A stretch of DNA of 64,000 nucleotides from Hermatobates lingyangjiaoensis (GCA_026182355.1 JAPFBL010000566.1:248001-312000), one strand, 5' to 3'. Positions 26,701 to 41,800 are shown, numbered from the stretch's first letter. The notes: a model not told the origin generated them from the sequence alone. Program-made: numbers and translations.

Positions 26701-29700
26701 GTGGAAAATAAAAATTAATTTTGCAATAAAACCTTAAAAATGCAGGTTTACTCCCTTCTAATCTTTTTTATAGATTATTTCTATCGTAAATACGAATAAA
26801 GTTATAATTTTTTTAAACTGCACATGGACTTTATGGACACCCTGTATATGTACACCTTAAAAGCTTATTATATATTTTGAACGACTCTACTAACATATAA
26901 AGTAATAAAGGTTTACTTTAGAAATATGAAATATAAGTAAGACCCCACCTTTCTCTTTCCCTTTTTGATTCTTCCATCTCCTCCTCTAGCTGGCCCACAT
27001 TGAAGTTCCTGTCCAAATCATCAAGTTCTCTTTTCACTCGATCCAACTGATTTTGAAGTCTGCCCAACTCCTCGGCTGATTTATCAGCCTAAACCCAAAA
27101 TAGTATCCAAATATTAAACATTTCAAAAGAGCTAAGATAATTTATTCCACTTTCATAGAAAACTACGTAACTACAAGTTTGAATTACGATCGCAATAATT
27201 GATAAGTCCTCACATGAAATTAGTTATGAAAGATCATAAATTACAAGTTCTAAAAAAAGACAAGATCCGTGAGCCAGATGAAATTTTCTTTTTATATTAC
27301 TATATTACATTATGTTGCTGTTACGTGTTAATTATGTAACAGCTGATAAATACAGTTTTTTGTAATGTTTTCATCTAATATTACAGTAATTAATAAGTTT
27401 TAAAGACTACATTTATACATGTATAACAAGATTTCACAATAAACATGTGACATAACAATCTTCGCCAAACTACAACATTTATTTATTTTATTGAGGGAGA
27501 TTATAGTACTGCGTCCTAAGAACTATTGTACTTTCCCTCCTTCTGTACTATAGTACCCCTGTTAGCTTCAACGCTTCCAAGAAGCTCAGTTCTTTTGCTG
27601 GGTCCAACGTTAAAAGCTTCTTCTACAGTTTTGTTGAGTGTCCCAAAGCACTTGCCTCTATGTAGCACAGTGGCTTGACAATCAGTCAGCAGGTGCAACG
27701 GTGTTTCTTCCTCTACCTTACGGAATCCGCACAAACCATCACTGATAATACCCATTCTTTGCAGATGGCTATTAAGTTTGCAGTGATTCGTTAGAAATCC
27801 GGTTAAAATTCTTAGATTATTCCTGCTTCTTTCCATACAACACAAGATTTGACTATTCTCAAACTTATTGAGAAGTATCTTTGATTGTCTGTGTCCTTTA
27901 AGATAATCCCAGTATTGCTTCCTGTTTTCCCTATCCTCTTTCCTAAGGAGTTCTTGTATAGTGTGTTGTCCTAAACCACAATATGGTTCTCGACCAACAT
28001 GCGGTTTCCGAGCACTTTCACCTGCAAGCTTATCTGCTCGTTCATTTCCCTCTACTCCTACATGTCCTGGCACCCAGTAGAGAGATATCCTGTTCCACAT
28101 ACCCAGGAGATTGAGTTTATTTTTACAGTTCAGGACCATCTTTGAGCTCAATACTTTGATTGCTACTTGACTATCAGACATTATTGCTAATAGGTAAAAC
28201 CACAATCAGAAATGATAAAAAAAGCTAAGTTCTTTAAATCGTAACAAGCGATCTTCGTCAGAGTTATATCCCAACTCCAACTGAGAAAAGATTTGACTCT
28301 GACGAAGATCGTTTGTTACACTGAAAGAACTTGTTCTTTTTTCTTATTGTTAAATCCCAACTCCAACTGAGTTGAGATTTGACTCTGGCGAAGATCGTCT
28401 GTTACAGTTGAAAGAACTTGTTCTTTTTTCTTATTGTTAAACCTGAACTCCAACTGAGTTGAGATTTGACTCTGACGAAGATCGTCTGTTACAGTTGAAA
28501 GAACTTGTTCTTTTTTCTTATTGTTAAACCTCAACTCCAACTGAGTTGAGATTTGACTCTGACGAAGATCGTCTGTTACGGTTGAAAGAACTTGTTCTTT
28601 TTTCTTATGGTTCTTTTTTCTTATTTTTTCAAGGAATTGAAGCAATATATACAATTCTGACAGGAAAGCCTCGACTCGTTAATCGTGGTTATCGCGATAA
28701 TATCACAGACGGCACAAGGCACGAGGTAGTAGAAGTATGATAGATTAGGCAAGGCCGTAGTCTTGTACTGACCTGGTCTATGTCACTTCTGATCTGCTGG
28801 CACTGCTCTTCCGCTTGTTTAAGACTTATCTCCTTTACATCAATACTGCTTTCCGTTTTGGCTCTCTTCTCTCTCACAGAATCAACAGAAATCTGAAGCT
28901 CACTTATTTGTTTTTCATGCTGCTCCCTTAGACTTGTCACTTTCGTGTCCATTTCGCTCAAAGTCACTTCCAAGACTCCAAACACGCGCTCTACTTCATC
29001 CCAGTTTTCAGTCAACTGACTCATTTCTACAAGTTCTGAAATGAAACCAACTACACTTACTAATTACTTTAACAAGGTTCAGAAATAACGTAATCATCAA
29101 ATGTTTTAAATAAAAACTGGACTTCATAAATAGTTAACAGTTCACATAACGAGTGGTCGGATAAAACCAACCTTAAGAATTGTACATAAAAGACGGGCAG
29201 CAAATATATTTCATCACTTTTTTGTAAATATTTTAAAAATTAGAGCTTTTATTTTAAATGAGTGTAAAAACAGCTTTTAAGAAAGGTTCGAATATCAGTA
29301 TATTTCAGATTTTATTTTTTTATGTATTTCGTTATTATTGATTATATTATGGCTTGAAAATACTAGCATGTGAACTTTAAACTATGAAGCAATGCAATAC
29401 TCATTTTATAAAATTTATACTTTAAATACATTTATTCTATTCTATTCTAGTTAAAAGTTAAAATTGAACTACCTATATTAATATCATTAATTTGTACGTT
29501 GCCGATCATATAGTTTAATCAATATTTTAAAGGATTGTGGAGAGTTAGTCACGAAGCAAAGATCAATCTTTATTCATACTGGGGTAAATGGATAAATCAA
29601 AGTCTTCACATACACAAAAAAATCCTTTTAATTTTACACGTTTCGAACATTTCGTGTTCATCGTCAGGTAAACTTCTGAAGGAAGGAGTGGAGGACCGAC

Positions 29701-32700
29701 CACAGTCGAAGGTTCACTCTAAGTTACTCTTACTGGGGTAAATCGAAGTTTTCACACACAAAAATATCCATTTACACCATTATAAGTAAACACCACATAA
29801 TTAAGGATTGCGCAACTAATTCGTCAATCTTTATTGTTTATCTATTGTAGAATTCAAAATGTCAATACAATTTCACGAAACACTGATTAGTGTTTGCTTC
29901 GTGACCAACTCTCCACAAATAGTTATACAAAACCTATATCTAAAGGCTTAAATTATTAATAACTAATAAATTCTGTACCATTATTGTAATTTAAAATATA
30001 TAAAAGCATATTTCTATAGAAGTTATGTTTTTGTTTTCAGAAACTATATTTCATGGTTTGAAATATAACGTTGAAGAAACTAAACGTTACTGAGTTGATT
30101 CAACATCGGAAGTCCTTAACTTAGTTTTACACAAGTTTATTACAAGGGTCCTAAACGAGCATGTGCATATCGCGAAATCGCTGGTTTCGTATCCAGGGAC
30201 CACGATTAAAAGCCTAGGTTCATAAACAAAATTCAAGACTAAAATAAATAAAATCTCCATTGTTAGGTAAGGACACTACGGTTAGACAATACCTGAGCCT
30301 ATTAAGGTTGTTTAAGCATCGTTTACAATGGTTATTTTTTCTGTTTCTCAATGTCCACACTTATAGGCTTTCACGTTTTTCCTTCTGGTTTTTTTTTTTT
30401 ATTGTTTAAACTGATCCTCTAGCGGGTGATAACGCCAGTCGTTTACCGGCTTTTTGTTTGATCGGTGATTCCACAGATTCTACACTGACAGTCCTAAATT
30501 TTGCCTAATTCAACTGCATTTCGAGTAGGAATCTTTAACGAGTGTCTGACATCGTACAGACTCTACAAGGGACAACGTACTCAGATTTATTCACCTCCTG
30601 CATGAATAAATCGAGGGCCAGGTGGAGATCGAACTTTGGTGCTGTTACAAGGGCGCAAAGCGTAGCTCATTTATTATTTGGTACCCGTTTAAGCAATGGG
30701 CGAGTCACATCACATGGTTGATTCTACATTGGGAGTCCTAAATTTTGCCTCACTTAAGTATATTTAGAGTAGGAATCTTTAACGAGTACTCGACATCGTA
30801 CAGTCTCGGAACTGACAGCTTAACATCCTCTTCGAGGGACAACATGCTCAGATTTTTTTTACCTACCGCTTGAAGAAATCGAGTCTCAAGTGAAAATCAA
30901 ATTCAAAATTTATCAGCCCGGAGGCAAACACGTAAGCCAATGGGCTGCCCTGGCTCCATTTATACTTACTATAATTTAGTAGCATTAATAAATATTTTTT
31001 TTTAAAAAAAAGCAATGTACAAAGTTATGTACATTATGTATACATAAAGTAAGATGTATGTATGTATGTAAGTATAAGTAAGTGTATACATTATGTATAC
31101 ATAAAGTAAGATTAATCAATGGTAAGAATAACCTTAGGATAGATTTAAGAGTCGCAAGCATATTACAAAGACCTTTATCCTGAGATTTAAAACTAACCTT
31201 GTAATATTAAAAACCGGTTATATAGGGCAGTAACATATAACCCATATACGAGTATTATCATATTTAATATAATAATTGTATCGAAAAAAGGTCGCATACA
31301 ATTTTCTGGTCTTATCGATACATGAATTCCACTAATATGATTGATATAAGTTCTAAGATTGTTGAGAGTTTAAGTCTTAGGATTAAACTAATTCTTTCGC
31401 CAATGTTTTTATGTCTTCCTGAAGGCAAAAACTGTTTTTACAATTAGCACTAACTACAATAACTTTGACTATTGTTTATATTTAGATTACAGTCATCCCT
31501 CGCTAATTCGCGGTTCAGTTTTCGCGGGGTCCTGAAATGTTCAATAAAAAATTAAAAAAAATATTCAACTGTAATTGCAGTAAAAAATAAAAGAAAAACA
31601 ACTCGTAATGAAAAAGTACAGTAGTTAGTATTAGAGAAGAAAATATACAGGATTCTTTTTGTACGATCGAGAAAGATATCAGACAACCAGTGACTTGCTG
31701 GGTCAAAATACGAGGGTCGTCCAGAAAATAAGTTCCGTTTTGGTCTGTAGGGCGGTAGGAGTGGTTTTTGCCAAATCCGGCAACACCGCTCGAAAGAGGA
31801 GAGGTGGGGGAATAGAATGAGGGGTGGGGGACCTCAGTCGGTCAATTACCAACGTCAGGGCAGGTAGTTGAAATGGAGCCCTCCATGTCACGTCCCGCCA
31901 CCTCGATCCCCGTTCCCTCTCGAGTTGTTTTGCGCGGAGTGATTCAATTTCTTTATGCACAGGGTTTCAAATCAGTTCAAATTCACGAACAGCTCATTTC
32001 TGTTTATGGAGAAGGTGTAATGAGTGAATCAATGGTGAGGAGATGGGTACGTGAATTTAAGGCGGGAAGACATTCACTTGAGGATGAAAGTGGGAGAGGC
32101 AGACCCTCAGTTGTGACGGACGAAATTGTCGCAGAAATCGACAATGCAATTCGCAAAGATCGTCGTTCAACCCTGGATGAACTCCACCTGAGTTTCCCAG
32201 ACATCTCACGATCCCTCATCCATGAGATCGCCTCGGAAAAACTTGACTTTCGGAAAGTTTCCGCCCGGTGGGTCCCTAGAGAGCTGAATGTCTTCCCGCC
32301 TTAAATTCACGTACCCATCTCCTCACCATTGATTCACTCATTACACCTTCTCCATAAACAGAAATGAGCTGTTCGTGAATTTGAACTGATTTGAAACCCT
32401 GTGCATAAAGAAATTGAATCACTCCGCGCAAAACAACTCGAGAGGGAACGGGGATCGAGGTGGCGGGACGTGACATGGAGGGCTCCATTTCAACTACCTG
32501 CCCTGACGTTGGTAATTGACCGACTGAGGTCCCCCACCTCTCATTCTATTCCCCCACCTCTCCTCATTCGAGCGGTGTTGCCGGATTTGGCAAAAACCAC
32601 TCCTACCGCCCTACAGACCAAAACGGAACTTATTTTCTGGACGACCCTCGTATATTCTACAGTATTAAATTAAAGATTAATAAAACCTATTAAAAAATAT

Positions 32701-35700
32701 TCAATAAAGACTAAAAATTAATGAAAAATATTAAAACATAAACAATCGTAACAAGAGAATAATAAAAATATCAAAAAATAGAAGTTGAAATTAATAAAAA
32801 AATAACCAAGGATGTTTCCTTTGATCTGATTGGCTAATTCATATCGCCCATCTTCCAACTGTACAATACATTAAGGGTATAATTCCGATAGTGTAACTTA
32901 ATTCTGCCATTATTTCAACGTGTTTGAACAGACTTTTTGATAAAAACACAATTTGAAATGGTTGGCTTACTTGAGAACATAGTAGGCACTTATCCGTGGC
33001 TATGGCCACCAAAGTGCCGGATTCAGACTCTCTCTTTCTCTCTTATAGTCGGTAAAGACGTAATTTTTCGTTTTTATTAATTATTTCTTATTTTTTCTTT
33101 TTTGTCAGTAAGGTCATAATTCTCTCTCTGTTGGAAAGGTCATTGTTTGAGCTTTAGAGGCTTTTATAAACGCGCGTCCATTATTCGCGAAAACTACGGG
33201 ATTGCTGTATATATAAATGTAAACAATAATTAAAATTGTTGTAGTAATAGTGCTAATTGTAAAAACATGTTTTTAGACCTGAGAAAGACATAAACATATC
33301 ATTAATTGTGCAATCCGTAATTGTGTGGTATTTTCTCATTCTGAGGTAAAATGGATAAACCAACAAAAGCCTCCATACAAATGAAGTTTTATTCAACGCG
33401 TTTCGAACACTTTGTGTTCATCATCAGGAAGACACTATAATACAAATTATATCTAATTAGTTACAAAAATTAGAGTGAAATAATAAAATTCAATTAAGAG
33501 AATTCAAGACATACCCAAGGATGTGGTACTGACGGGTTGTTTTCACTAGTTTCCTACTAGTTATTTTCACTTGACCAACCCGTCAGTACCACATCCTTGG
33601 GTATGTCTTGAATTCTCTTAATTGAATTTTATTATTTCACTTTAATTTTGTAACTGATTAGATATAATTTGTATTATAGTGTCTTCCTGATGATGAACAC
33701 AAAGTGTTCGAAACGCGTTGAATAAAACTTCATTTGTGTGGAGACTTTTGTTGGTTTATCCATTTTACCTCAGAATGACATAACATATGTTTAAACGTTA
33801 GCGAAAGAAGTAGTTTAAACCTAAGACCTAATCACTCAATAACCTGATAACTTGTAAATAGTGGATCAAGAAAAGAAAATCATGATGATTGATATATTTA
33901 GATAAAATATTTGTTTCTATTAGAAAACACAAAAGGTTAACCTGTGTCCAATTCAGAACTCAAATTCACCAGCTGTTTGTTCCTTTCAATTTTTCGTTTC
34001 TTGTGCTCTTCTAGATTTTGCTTTAATTGCCCTATTTTCACTTGCTCAGAACTAATATCTTCGTTATTTTTAAACATTTCCATTTTCATTTCATCTTCCT
34101 TTTTTTCTAAATCATTTAAGGTTTCCTCTTTCGACCTGAAATAAAAAAAGAAATCATCATTATTTAGTGTGTGTGACAAGTAAATAAGCAAATATCTTAC
34201 AATTCTACTACAGAATGTACTACCAACAATATAATGTTAATTTGGAAAATTTACAATCGTCTATTAACTTCTCTAGACTTGAAGGTTGTGTTTTCCGAAG
34301 ATTTTGAGAATATTAGGGTGTAACGCTTGGTCATTTAATTTTATTTAATTTATCTTTATGACAAGATTAAATAAATAACTATAACATTTAACAATTTTAT
34401 TATGAGAAAAAAAAATAACAGTATCCTTTGTATTTGAATGTTATTAATCAAATGTAAAAGAAAATTTGAAATATCTAATTTAAATTAGATAATAAGTCTA
34501 ACGTAGTGCAATCATTTGTTATGTAGTATTTACTCATTGTAGGGTAAGAAGCTAATGAAATGGCCTCCACATATAAAAATTTAATCATATGAACAACGCG
34601 TTTCGAACACCTACTGTTCTTCCTCAAGCATTAACTAAGGGCAAGACACTCACCCTTAGTTAATGCTTGAGGAAGAACACTAGGTGTTCGAAACGCGTTG
34701 TTTATACAATTAAATTTTTATATGTGGAGAATATTTCATTAACTTTTTACCCTACAATAGATAATAAGTTATATAAGAAACATTTAGCTCAAAGTAAACA
34801 TGTTTATACCGATATTGAAGGGAATCATTTGTGTTTTACAAATCGACAACAAGAGTGTTATAGTTTTTTTTGTTTTCCAACAGCCACACCTATAAGGATT
34901 TCACCTTCTAGTGCTATTTAGGTGTGGAAATTGATGCTCACTTATTATTTGGCACCCATTTTAGTAATGACCGAGAAAAAAAAAACCATTCTAGAAATGA
35001 ATTTAAGAAAGTATTTCGTAAAAAAAAATACATCTCTAAAAATTAAAAAGTCCAAACATGTATCATCTGTAAAGTACTAGGAAAACTTACACAAATGTGC
35101 ATATTGATTCCTTTACATAGAAAAATTGAAAACTTGTCCAGTAGATTTAATTCTTATCACAAGTCCATAAAATAAGGGTAATTTACGAAGGATTTACCTG
35201 ATTCATAGCTTAAGTAGTTTAAGAACGAAAAATAATAATAGAAAAAAAAACAGGTTAGTGAGAATTTATTCTGCTCACAATTCAGGTGTATTTGTGTTTT
35301 ACAAGTGGTCAAAGAGGCCACTTCCAGCAGCACAGCTAGCATCAATGAGGTAAAGAAATTCCTCTCAGACGTGTAATATCAAATCATGAAGTTATTAAAG
35401 TCTATGGAATTCATCGTTAACACTATTTGTGGTTTAACATAACGTATGATTCATTAACTGTACAATCTGTTATAGTGTGGTATTTAGTAATGTTAGGAAA
35501 AGGATTAAGTCTCCACACAAAAAAGTTTATTATTAGAAACTAAACAACGCGTTTCAAACACTTAATGTTCTTCTTCAGTCCGAACACTCAGTCCTTGCTT
35601 GGTCTCACCTTCCGAACAACCACCCCAGCAGAGTAGATAAAACCTAAAGAAGAACATTAAGTATTCAAAACGCGTTGTTTAGTTTCTAGTAATGAACTTT

Positions 35701-38672
35701 TTTGTGTGGTGACTTAACCCTTTTCCTAACATAATGTATATAAACGCTTATAAGTTGCACCACTACTACATATAACCGTATATGATTCTAAACAACAAAT
35801 AGTGCTGGCGATTAGTCCAGTCGATCTGGATATGCTGATATCATGGAGGAATTTCTTTATCATTTTGATAAAATTGAGCTGCCAATTGCCATAAATAAGT
35901 TTGAATACACCACTTAAAGTAAAATAATACCAAAGATTATCAAAGTTAAGTAGCATTGGACATGGTCCAATGTAAAAAGTATGACTGAATACCTATAAAT
36001 AGCATAAGCCGTTAAAACGAAGCCCTTTCCCTAAAGCAAAGCCGAGAATGATGCTTAGTGAAACACGCCTCGGCTTAGTGCAATGCATTAAAATAGTTAT
36101 ATTCACATATATTTTTAAAAAAAAACTCTTGTGTCTACTTAAGAGTGGCATCAAGAAATAAGTGAAATCAGTTATCATATTTAATAATTATTATACTAAA
36201 TTTAATTATGTATTAAACGTAAACTATATGTTAATTATACATATATGTAGTTTATACTTTAAGGTTAATATACATTAAGGCAGTGCTCCCCAGGGAGCCG
36301 CGAAGTATGCACCATTTCTGAAACGTCTAAGGTCCAGCCTTTCTTAGTTTGCACTTGACAGTTCAGTGCTGAAGAGTGTCAATCGAAAAATACTTTGAAG
36401 TAGATAACATTGAAAAATTTACTTGGATTTAAGATCCATTTATTGCCAAAGCTCCATCAGAATTTACCCTTGCAGAAGAAGAATCTCTTATTGAGTTGTC
36501 TTGCGACACAACATTGAAGTTAAAATTTGTTAGCATAGAACTTTCTGATTTTTGGATATCAATAAAAGAGGAATACCCACTAATTAGTTGCAAAGCCCTA
36601 ACAATATTAATTCCTTTTGCAACGCCCTATTTGTGCGAAGCTGGGTTTTCGGCAGTAGCGGTAATAAAAAGTAAATATCGCTCAAAAATTAACGTCGAGG
36701 AAAAAATGAGAGTCGCTATTTCCAATTTTATTCCAATATTTGATAAGTTGTGCAGCGGACATCAAGCCCATCCATCCCATTAATAATTTTAAATTATTAA
36801 ACGATGTTCAATAAATTGTGAATTTAAAGCTCGTGTTTAATTTATTTTTCAATTAACCTAATCTTAAAGAACTAAAAAGTAGATTTCCAAATTCTTAAAA
36901 AGTCAAAAATTAAAAAAAAAATCGGATGTACCTATTAAGGGAGTCGCGGAAAAAATTCGAAGTGTTATGGGAGCCGCAAACCGAAAAAGATTGGTAACCT
37001 CTTGATTAAGACATTGATATAATGCTAATAACACTGCTGGAGTATTTCCAGAAAAGTGTCAAGTATCTCATGAGTTCAGATTCTTAGAATCAAAATCCAA
37101 CATTGAAGTTAAAGCCATTCTTTTAGTTTTTCAGACATTAGACTAGTAATACAGTATAAGTAGAAGAACTGATACTATTTTTTTGATTTTCAGGTAGTGA
37201 TTTTGGGCCTGTCAACCCCTGTAACATAAAGATTCGTTTGATTGAATGATTTGCTTGGATATCGTGTTCCGATGGACTCTGACAACCAGCCATGTGGAAT
37301 AATAAGATATGAAAAGAATTATCAGCTGGCAAATCAGGAACCTCGGTAAAGTCCCTTAGAATATAATACAATAAAAAGATTGCTTAAGATTTAAAAGAGC
37401 TAAATCATTTTTAAACCAACAAGTGAAAAAGGAACAGTGAAACATTATAAGGGACTAATTCTGGCATCTTCTACAAGTGCATATTTGTAATGTTTCAGAC
37501 TGACCATGGAGATAATATTTATTGAAAGAGCATCTACATCAAATAGGTGTTCTTGACACCCTTCTTTCGACTTGGAAATGCCACAATGAAACGAGTACAT
37601 CTGCGTTACAGTGAAGTCCTCGGAGAAGACCGGCAGATGAATCACAAACATTAGTGAGTACTGTTATATAACTCTTACTAAAGTAAATACATTTCTCTAT
37701 ATAGGATAACATACATTAGTTATCTCAACGACTAATAGTCATAAGTCAATAAGACACTAAAATTCTCAACAAAAAAAATGAACTACTATGAATCTGATAT
37801 CTGGTATGAATGGTCGGACGACATTTAATAAATGTTATCATTTCTATTTTTCTGTAAAAAACACCCATCTATTTGTCAGACAAGAAGACCATTTATGACA
37901 TTTTTATTGTAAAATTTATATTGTATTGTACAGAGGATAATTTTGTTTTATTTAGTATGAAATGATAACATTTTAACTTTAAATTTTACTTTTAATAATT
38001 TTTTTTTATTTTATTACTAAGTTTGAAATGATTTTCCGCTTATACGCTGACCCAAGAGCGTAATTTTTTATACAAATCGAAAAAAAAAATGTATAAGAAA
38101 TTTTATATGTATATATATATATATATACTTTTTTGATGTAAATACGATCCGAAATGGACAAATACAGTTCAATGTACATAAAGAAACATAGAGAAATTAA
38201 AAGCACACACTTACATTCTCTAATTTTCGGTTGAACCGTATTCACGAGAGATAAAAGAGGGAAACCAAGCACACTGGTACAGAGACGGTTGGAGACCCAA
38301 CCAGTGCGCTTGGTTTCCCTCTCTTATCTCTCGTGAATACGGTTCAACCGAAAATTAGAGACTGTAAGTGTGTGCTTTTAATTTCTCTATGTTTCTTTAT
38401 GTACATTAAACTATGTATATAAAACAAGATTTCACAATAAACACGTGAAATAACAACAAATGATCAAATCACTACAAGAAATGGGAAAAAAAGACTGAGA
38501 TCTTTCAACCGTAACAAACGGTTTTCGTCAGAATCAAAAACCCAGTTGGTTTTTATCTCTCCCGAAGACGGTTCAAACCAAAAATTAGAGACTGTAAGTG
38601 TGTATTTTTAATTTCTCTAAGTTTCTTTGTTTATATTGAACTTTATTTGTCCGTTTTGGATCGTATTTTCAT

Positions 38673-38706
<34 letters not shown>

Positions 38707-38779
38707 TCTGAAGATCGTGAATGCCGAGACTGCGGTTTACTTTGATGATATATGTTTCAAAGAAGATATGCTGCCCATT

Positions 38780-38839
<60 letters not shown>

Positions 38840-41800
38840 AAATAAGTTACAGTACTTTAATTCCAGTTGAAAATTCGCTATAGCTTCTTTGAGTTCATCA
38901 TCCGAACCAGAAAACTTGAATTGTATTGCTTCCTTGAGATCTGCAATGGCGCTTTGAATTGACTTCAGCACTCCTTTTTGTGCCTTATAATGTGACTGTA
39001 ATTCCAGTAAGTTACTTTCGTTAGAAACTATTTCTCTTAATTTAGCTGAAAATTTAAAATTATTTACTTCTTCATTTAAACAATGCAACATAAAATACAA
39101 TTCATTGTTTCAATAATTTTTAATAACTTTTTTTTTTATGAAACTGCCTTACTGACAGACTACACAAATTTTACTTAGAACTTTTACCAAATATAAACTA
39201 CTTGAACTTGCAATAAAAATATAAATAGTACTACATTATACTTAAAAAGATATAAGGTTATAATTACGGAAAAGTAATACAGCACACTAGGTTTCTCTCA
39301 GAATACAGTTTAGAAAACTCCTTTTATAAAACTTTTTTTTCCAAATACAAACAGGGAAATAAAAAAAAAACTGGTTAGATATTGATACTATTCAGCATAT
39401 AAAAATGGAAAAGTTCGAGTATTAAGTAGGTGAAGAAGAAAATGAAGAATCTCCATAAAGGTTCTTCTCTGTAAAAGCGGTAAAATACGTATTTCTTTGA
39501 GTAGTAAAGGTAATTGAAGTATTACAACAGAGATATGCCGATTTTGAAACAGGCTCAATTACTGATCCATATTTTATAAGATATCATACGTATGATCATG
39601 ATAAATCTATGTAGGTGATACTTGAAAGGGGAAGGGTCATCTACATATATATATAATATATATATATAATATATATATATATAGTAATTGACACATATGA
39701 AATAATATCAAACTAGTCTGTCACCGTCTAACTCTCAATTCATCCAAATACCCCTTCCTTTAGAAAGACCACTGGCTATCCCTCCCACTAGAATTGCTCA
39801 ACACCTCACCAGATTTTGGCTAAGCAACTAGTGTCGAGGAAGTCTGTCTACAATCTGACGAGCCTTATTACAGTTGAAAGATTTAGTCTGTCCCATTCTT
39901 ATTGCTGGTTATCTTGAACTCATCAAATAGTGACATATTCTACATCCGATTCTAGCACTTTACGAACCTGAAATAAATCACGTTGTCACGAAGAAGTGCT
40001 CTTTCAACCCAATTGCCTTGTCACCTTCGAAGGCGAGAAGTTGCTTGGTTTAAAGTATTAAACTTCTAAACTGTGGTAGACCAGGCTTCTAGAACTTTTT
40101 ATGTAGCGACCTGCTTGAATTTTAAACGACTGCCATTACTTTATTATTTAACTGTAGTTGATTTATCGTATTTTTCGTTTAATTATTTTATGTTTTATTT
40201 GTTTTATATTGTTTTGTTACTTTTTAATTTTATTATAATGTTTATCAATCTTTGATTGTACTCGCGCCACACTGGTGGCACGTTTAAGAGCCCTGGTTGT
40301 CCATTTATGGCGTTTAACCCGTGAGTTTAATTGTTTATTTTTAATTAGACTATTAAATATATTTTTTTTCATTAAACGGCAAGATCTCATTGAAGATTGT
40401 TTATCCTATTCTTTGTATGTTAGTGTAATTTAATTTTTTATCTACTAAAGTGCAATAAATGAAAAAAATAAGTCGCAAATAAGAAATCTGATATATACAA
40501 GAAGATTATTAATGCCTGTAAGCAGCCTTCGTAAGAACTTTTTTTAACATACCACTTTCTTACACGATCGTCTTCCTCACGCAGATGATCTCACGTATTA
40601 AGTTGTATTGATTATAAACCTTATTACGTTAAAATTTATCATGATATCACTAATATGTTTAATCATTCAATAATAATTGAAAAATAAATTTTAACCCTAA
40701 AAGGGTTTGTAGATAAATAATTTTCATTTAAAATAACATAAAATCACGTTTTCAAACCCATACAGATGGTTCAAGATCTTTACAAAGAATTTGACCTTCG
40801 TCAGTTCGAATGTGGCTCTGACAAAGACCAGTTGTTTTGTTTAAAAGATTTTAATACCATTTCTAAATTTCTTATTGTGGTTTAGACGTTGATATATACA
40901 AAGGGTCTTCAACCGGTGGGTCACGAAATGTTTGAAATTGTTTATTTTTAAATAGAAAATAAAGAACTAAATTAAATAAATAATTCATTTATTATTAATA
41001 CGGCACAGCAATCTCATTAAAGTTACTATTGATCAAATTTATTTTAATTTTCCCTTTTTTTATTTGTTGTTAATTTTATTTTTTTCTCACTAAAGGGTCG
41101 CGAATAAATTTTGGCATCAAAAATGGGTCGCGATGTAAAAAAGGTTGAAGATCCCTGATATATACAGTAGAACCTAGTAGTACGAGTGCCTCTTTGTAGA
41201 GGCAGCCATTCGTAAGAACTTTTGTTTCGTACGACGAGTAAAATTTCTTAGTACGACCGTCTTCCTCACGCTTAGATGATCTCCGTTTTAAGTTTAGTAG
41301 ATTAATAAAACCTTATTATTCCTTACATGCATTTTTATTATTCATATTACAGAATTGTTTATTTTTTTTCTAATTACACCTTTTCTATTTAAAAAAAAAT
41401 AAACTTAAAAACAGGTATTTTGGGGATGGAATATATAATTTATTTTCGTATTAATTTAAATACGAAAAATTATTTCATAGTATGAATAAATCGCAATACG
41501 AGATAGGTCTGGGAACGAATTACTCGAACTGCAAGGTTCTACTACCATATATATATATATATATATACAACATAGTATCAATGTCTAAACAACAGTAAGA
41601 AATCAGAAAATTGGATACAGTTAGAGTATCAGTTGGACTCTGACGAAACCTATATATATATATATATATAGAGAAACGATTCTTCGAACTGAATAAACTA
41701 GAATTTAACAAAAGAACACATAGAAAGGAAACCACTGAACTCACTACTATATTTCGATGTCCTCGTCTTCAGGAAAAGAAGTGAATCGCTCCAAAGGCTG

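Larger units (their letters stand above)
27420..28630. mobile_element. Family C foldback element interrupted by a LINE
   Basis: The left terminal phrase gatttcacaataaacatgtg (27430) resumes at 28196 (aaaaccacaatcagaaatga) after a LINE fragment; compare the continuous copy at 38425-38545. 28230-28330 forms the first palindrome (gcgatcttcgtcagagtt against tctgacgaagatcgtttg). The right part is expanded into 87-bp tandem units. Confidence 0.65.
31490..33207. mobile_element. Pogo/Tigger-like DNA element containing a nested mariner
   Basis: Ends cagtcatccctcgctaattc (31490) and inverted cagcaatcccgtagttttcg (ending 33207), each next to TA. About 780 bp if the nested mariner is removed; no own transposase seen, so non-autonomous. 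Confidence 0.6.

Noticed and set aside
28316..28654. 29-residue repeat protein
   Set aside because: The open frame results from an 87-bp repeat period of foldback family C; no start, domain or gene context.
37138..37651. Decayed piggyBac-like transposase on the minus strand
   Set aside because: A few residues (LPADNSFHI) recall that family, but no catalytic motif or terminal repeat could be placed.
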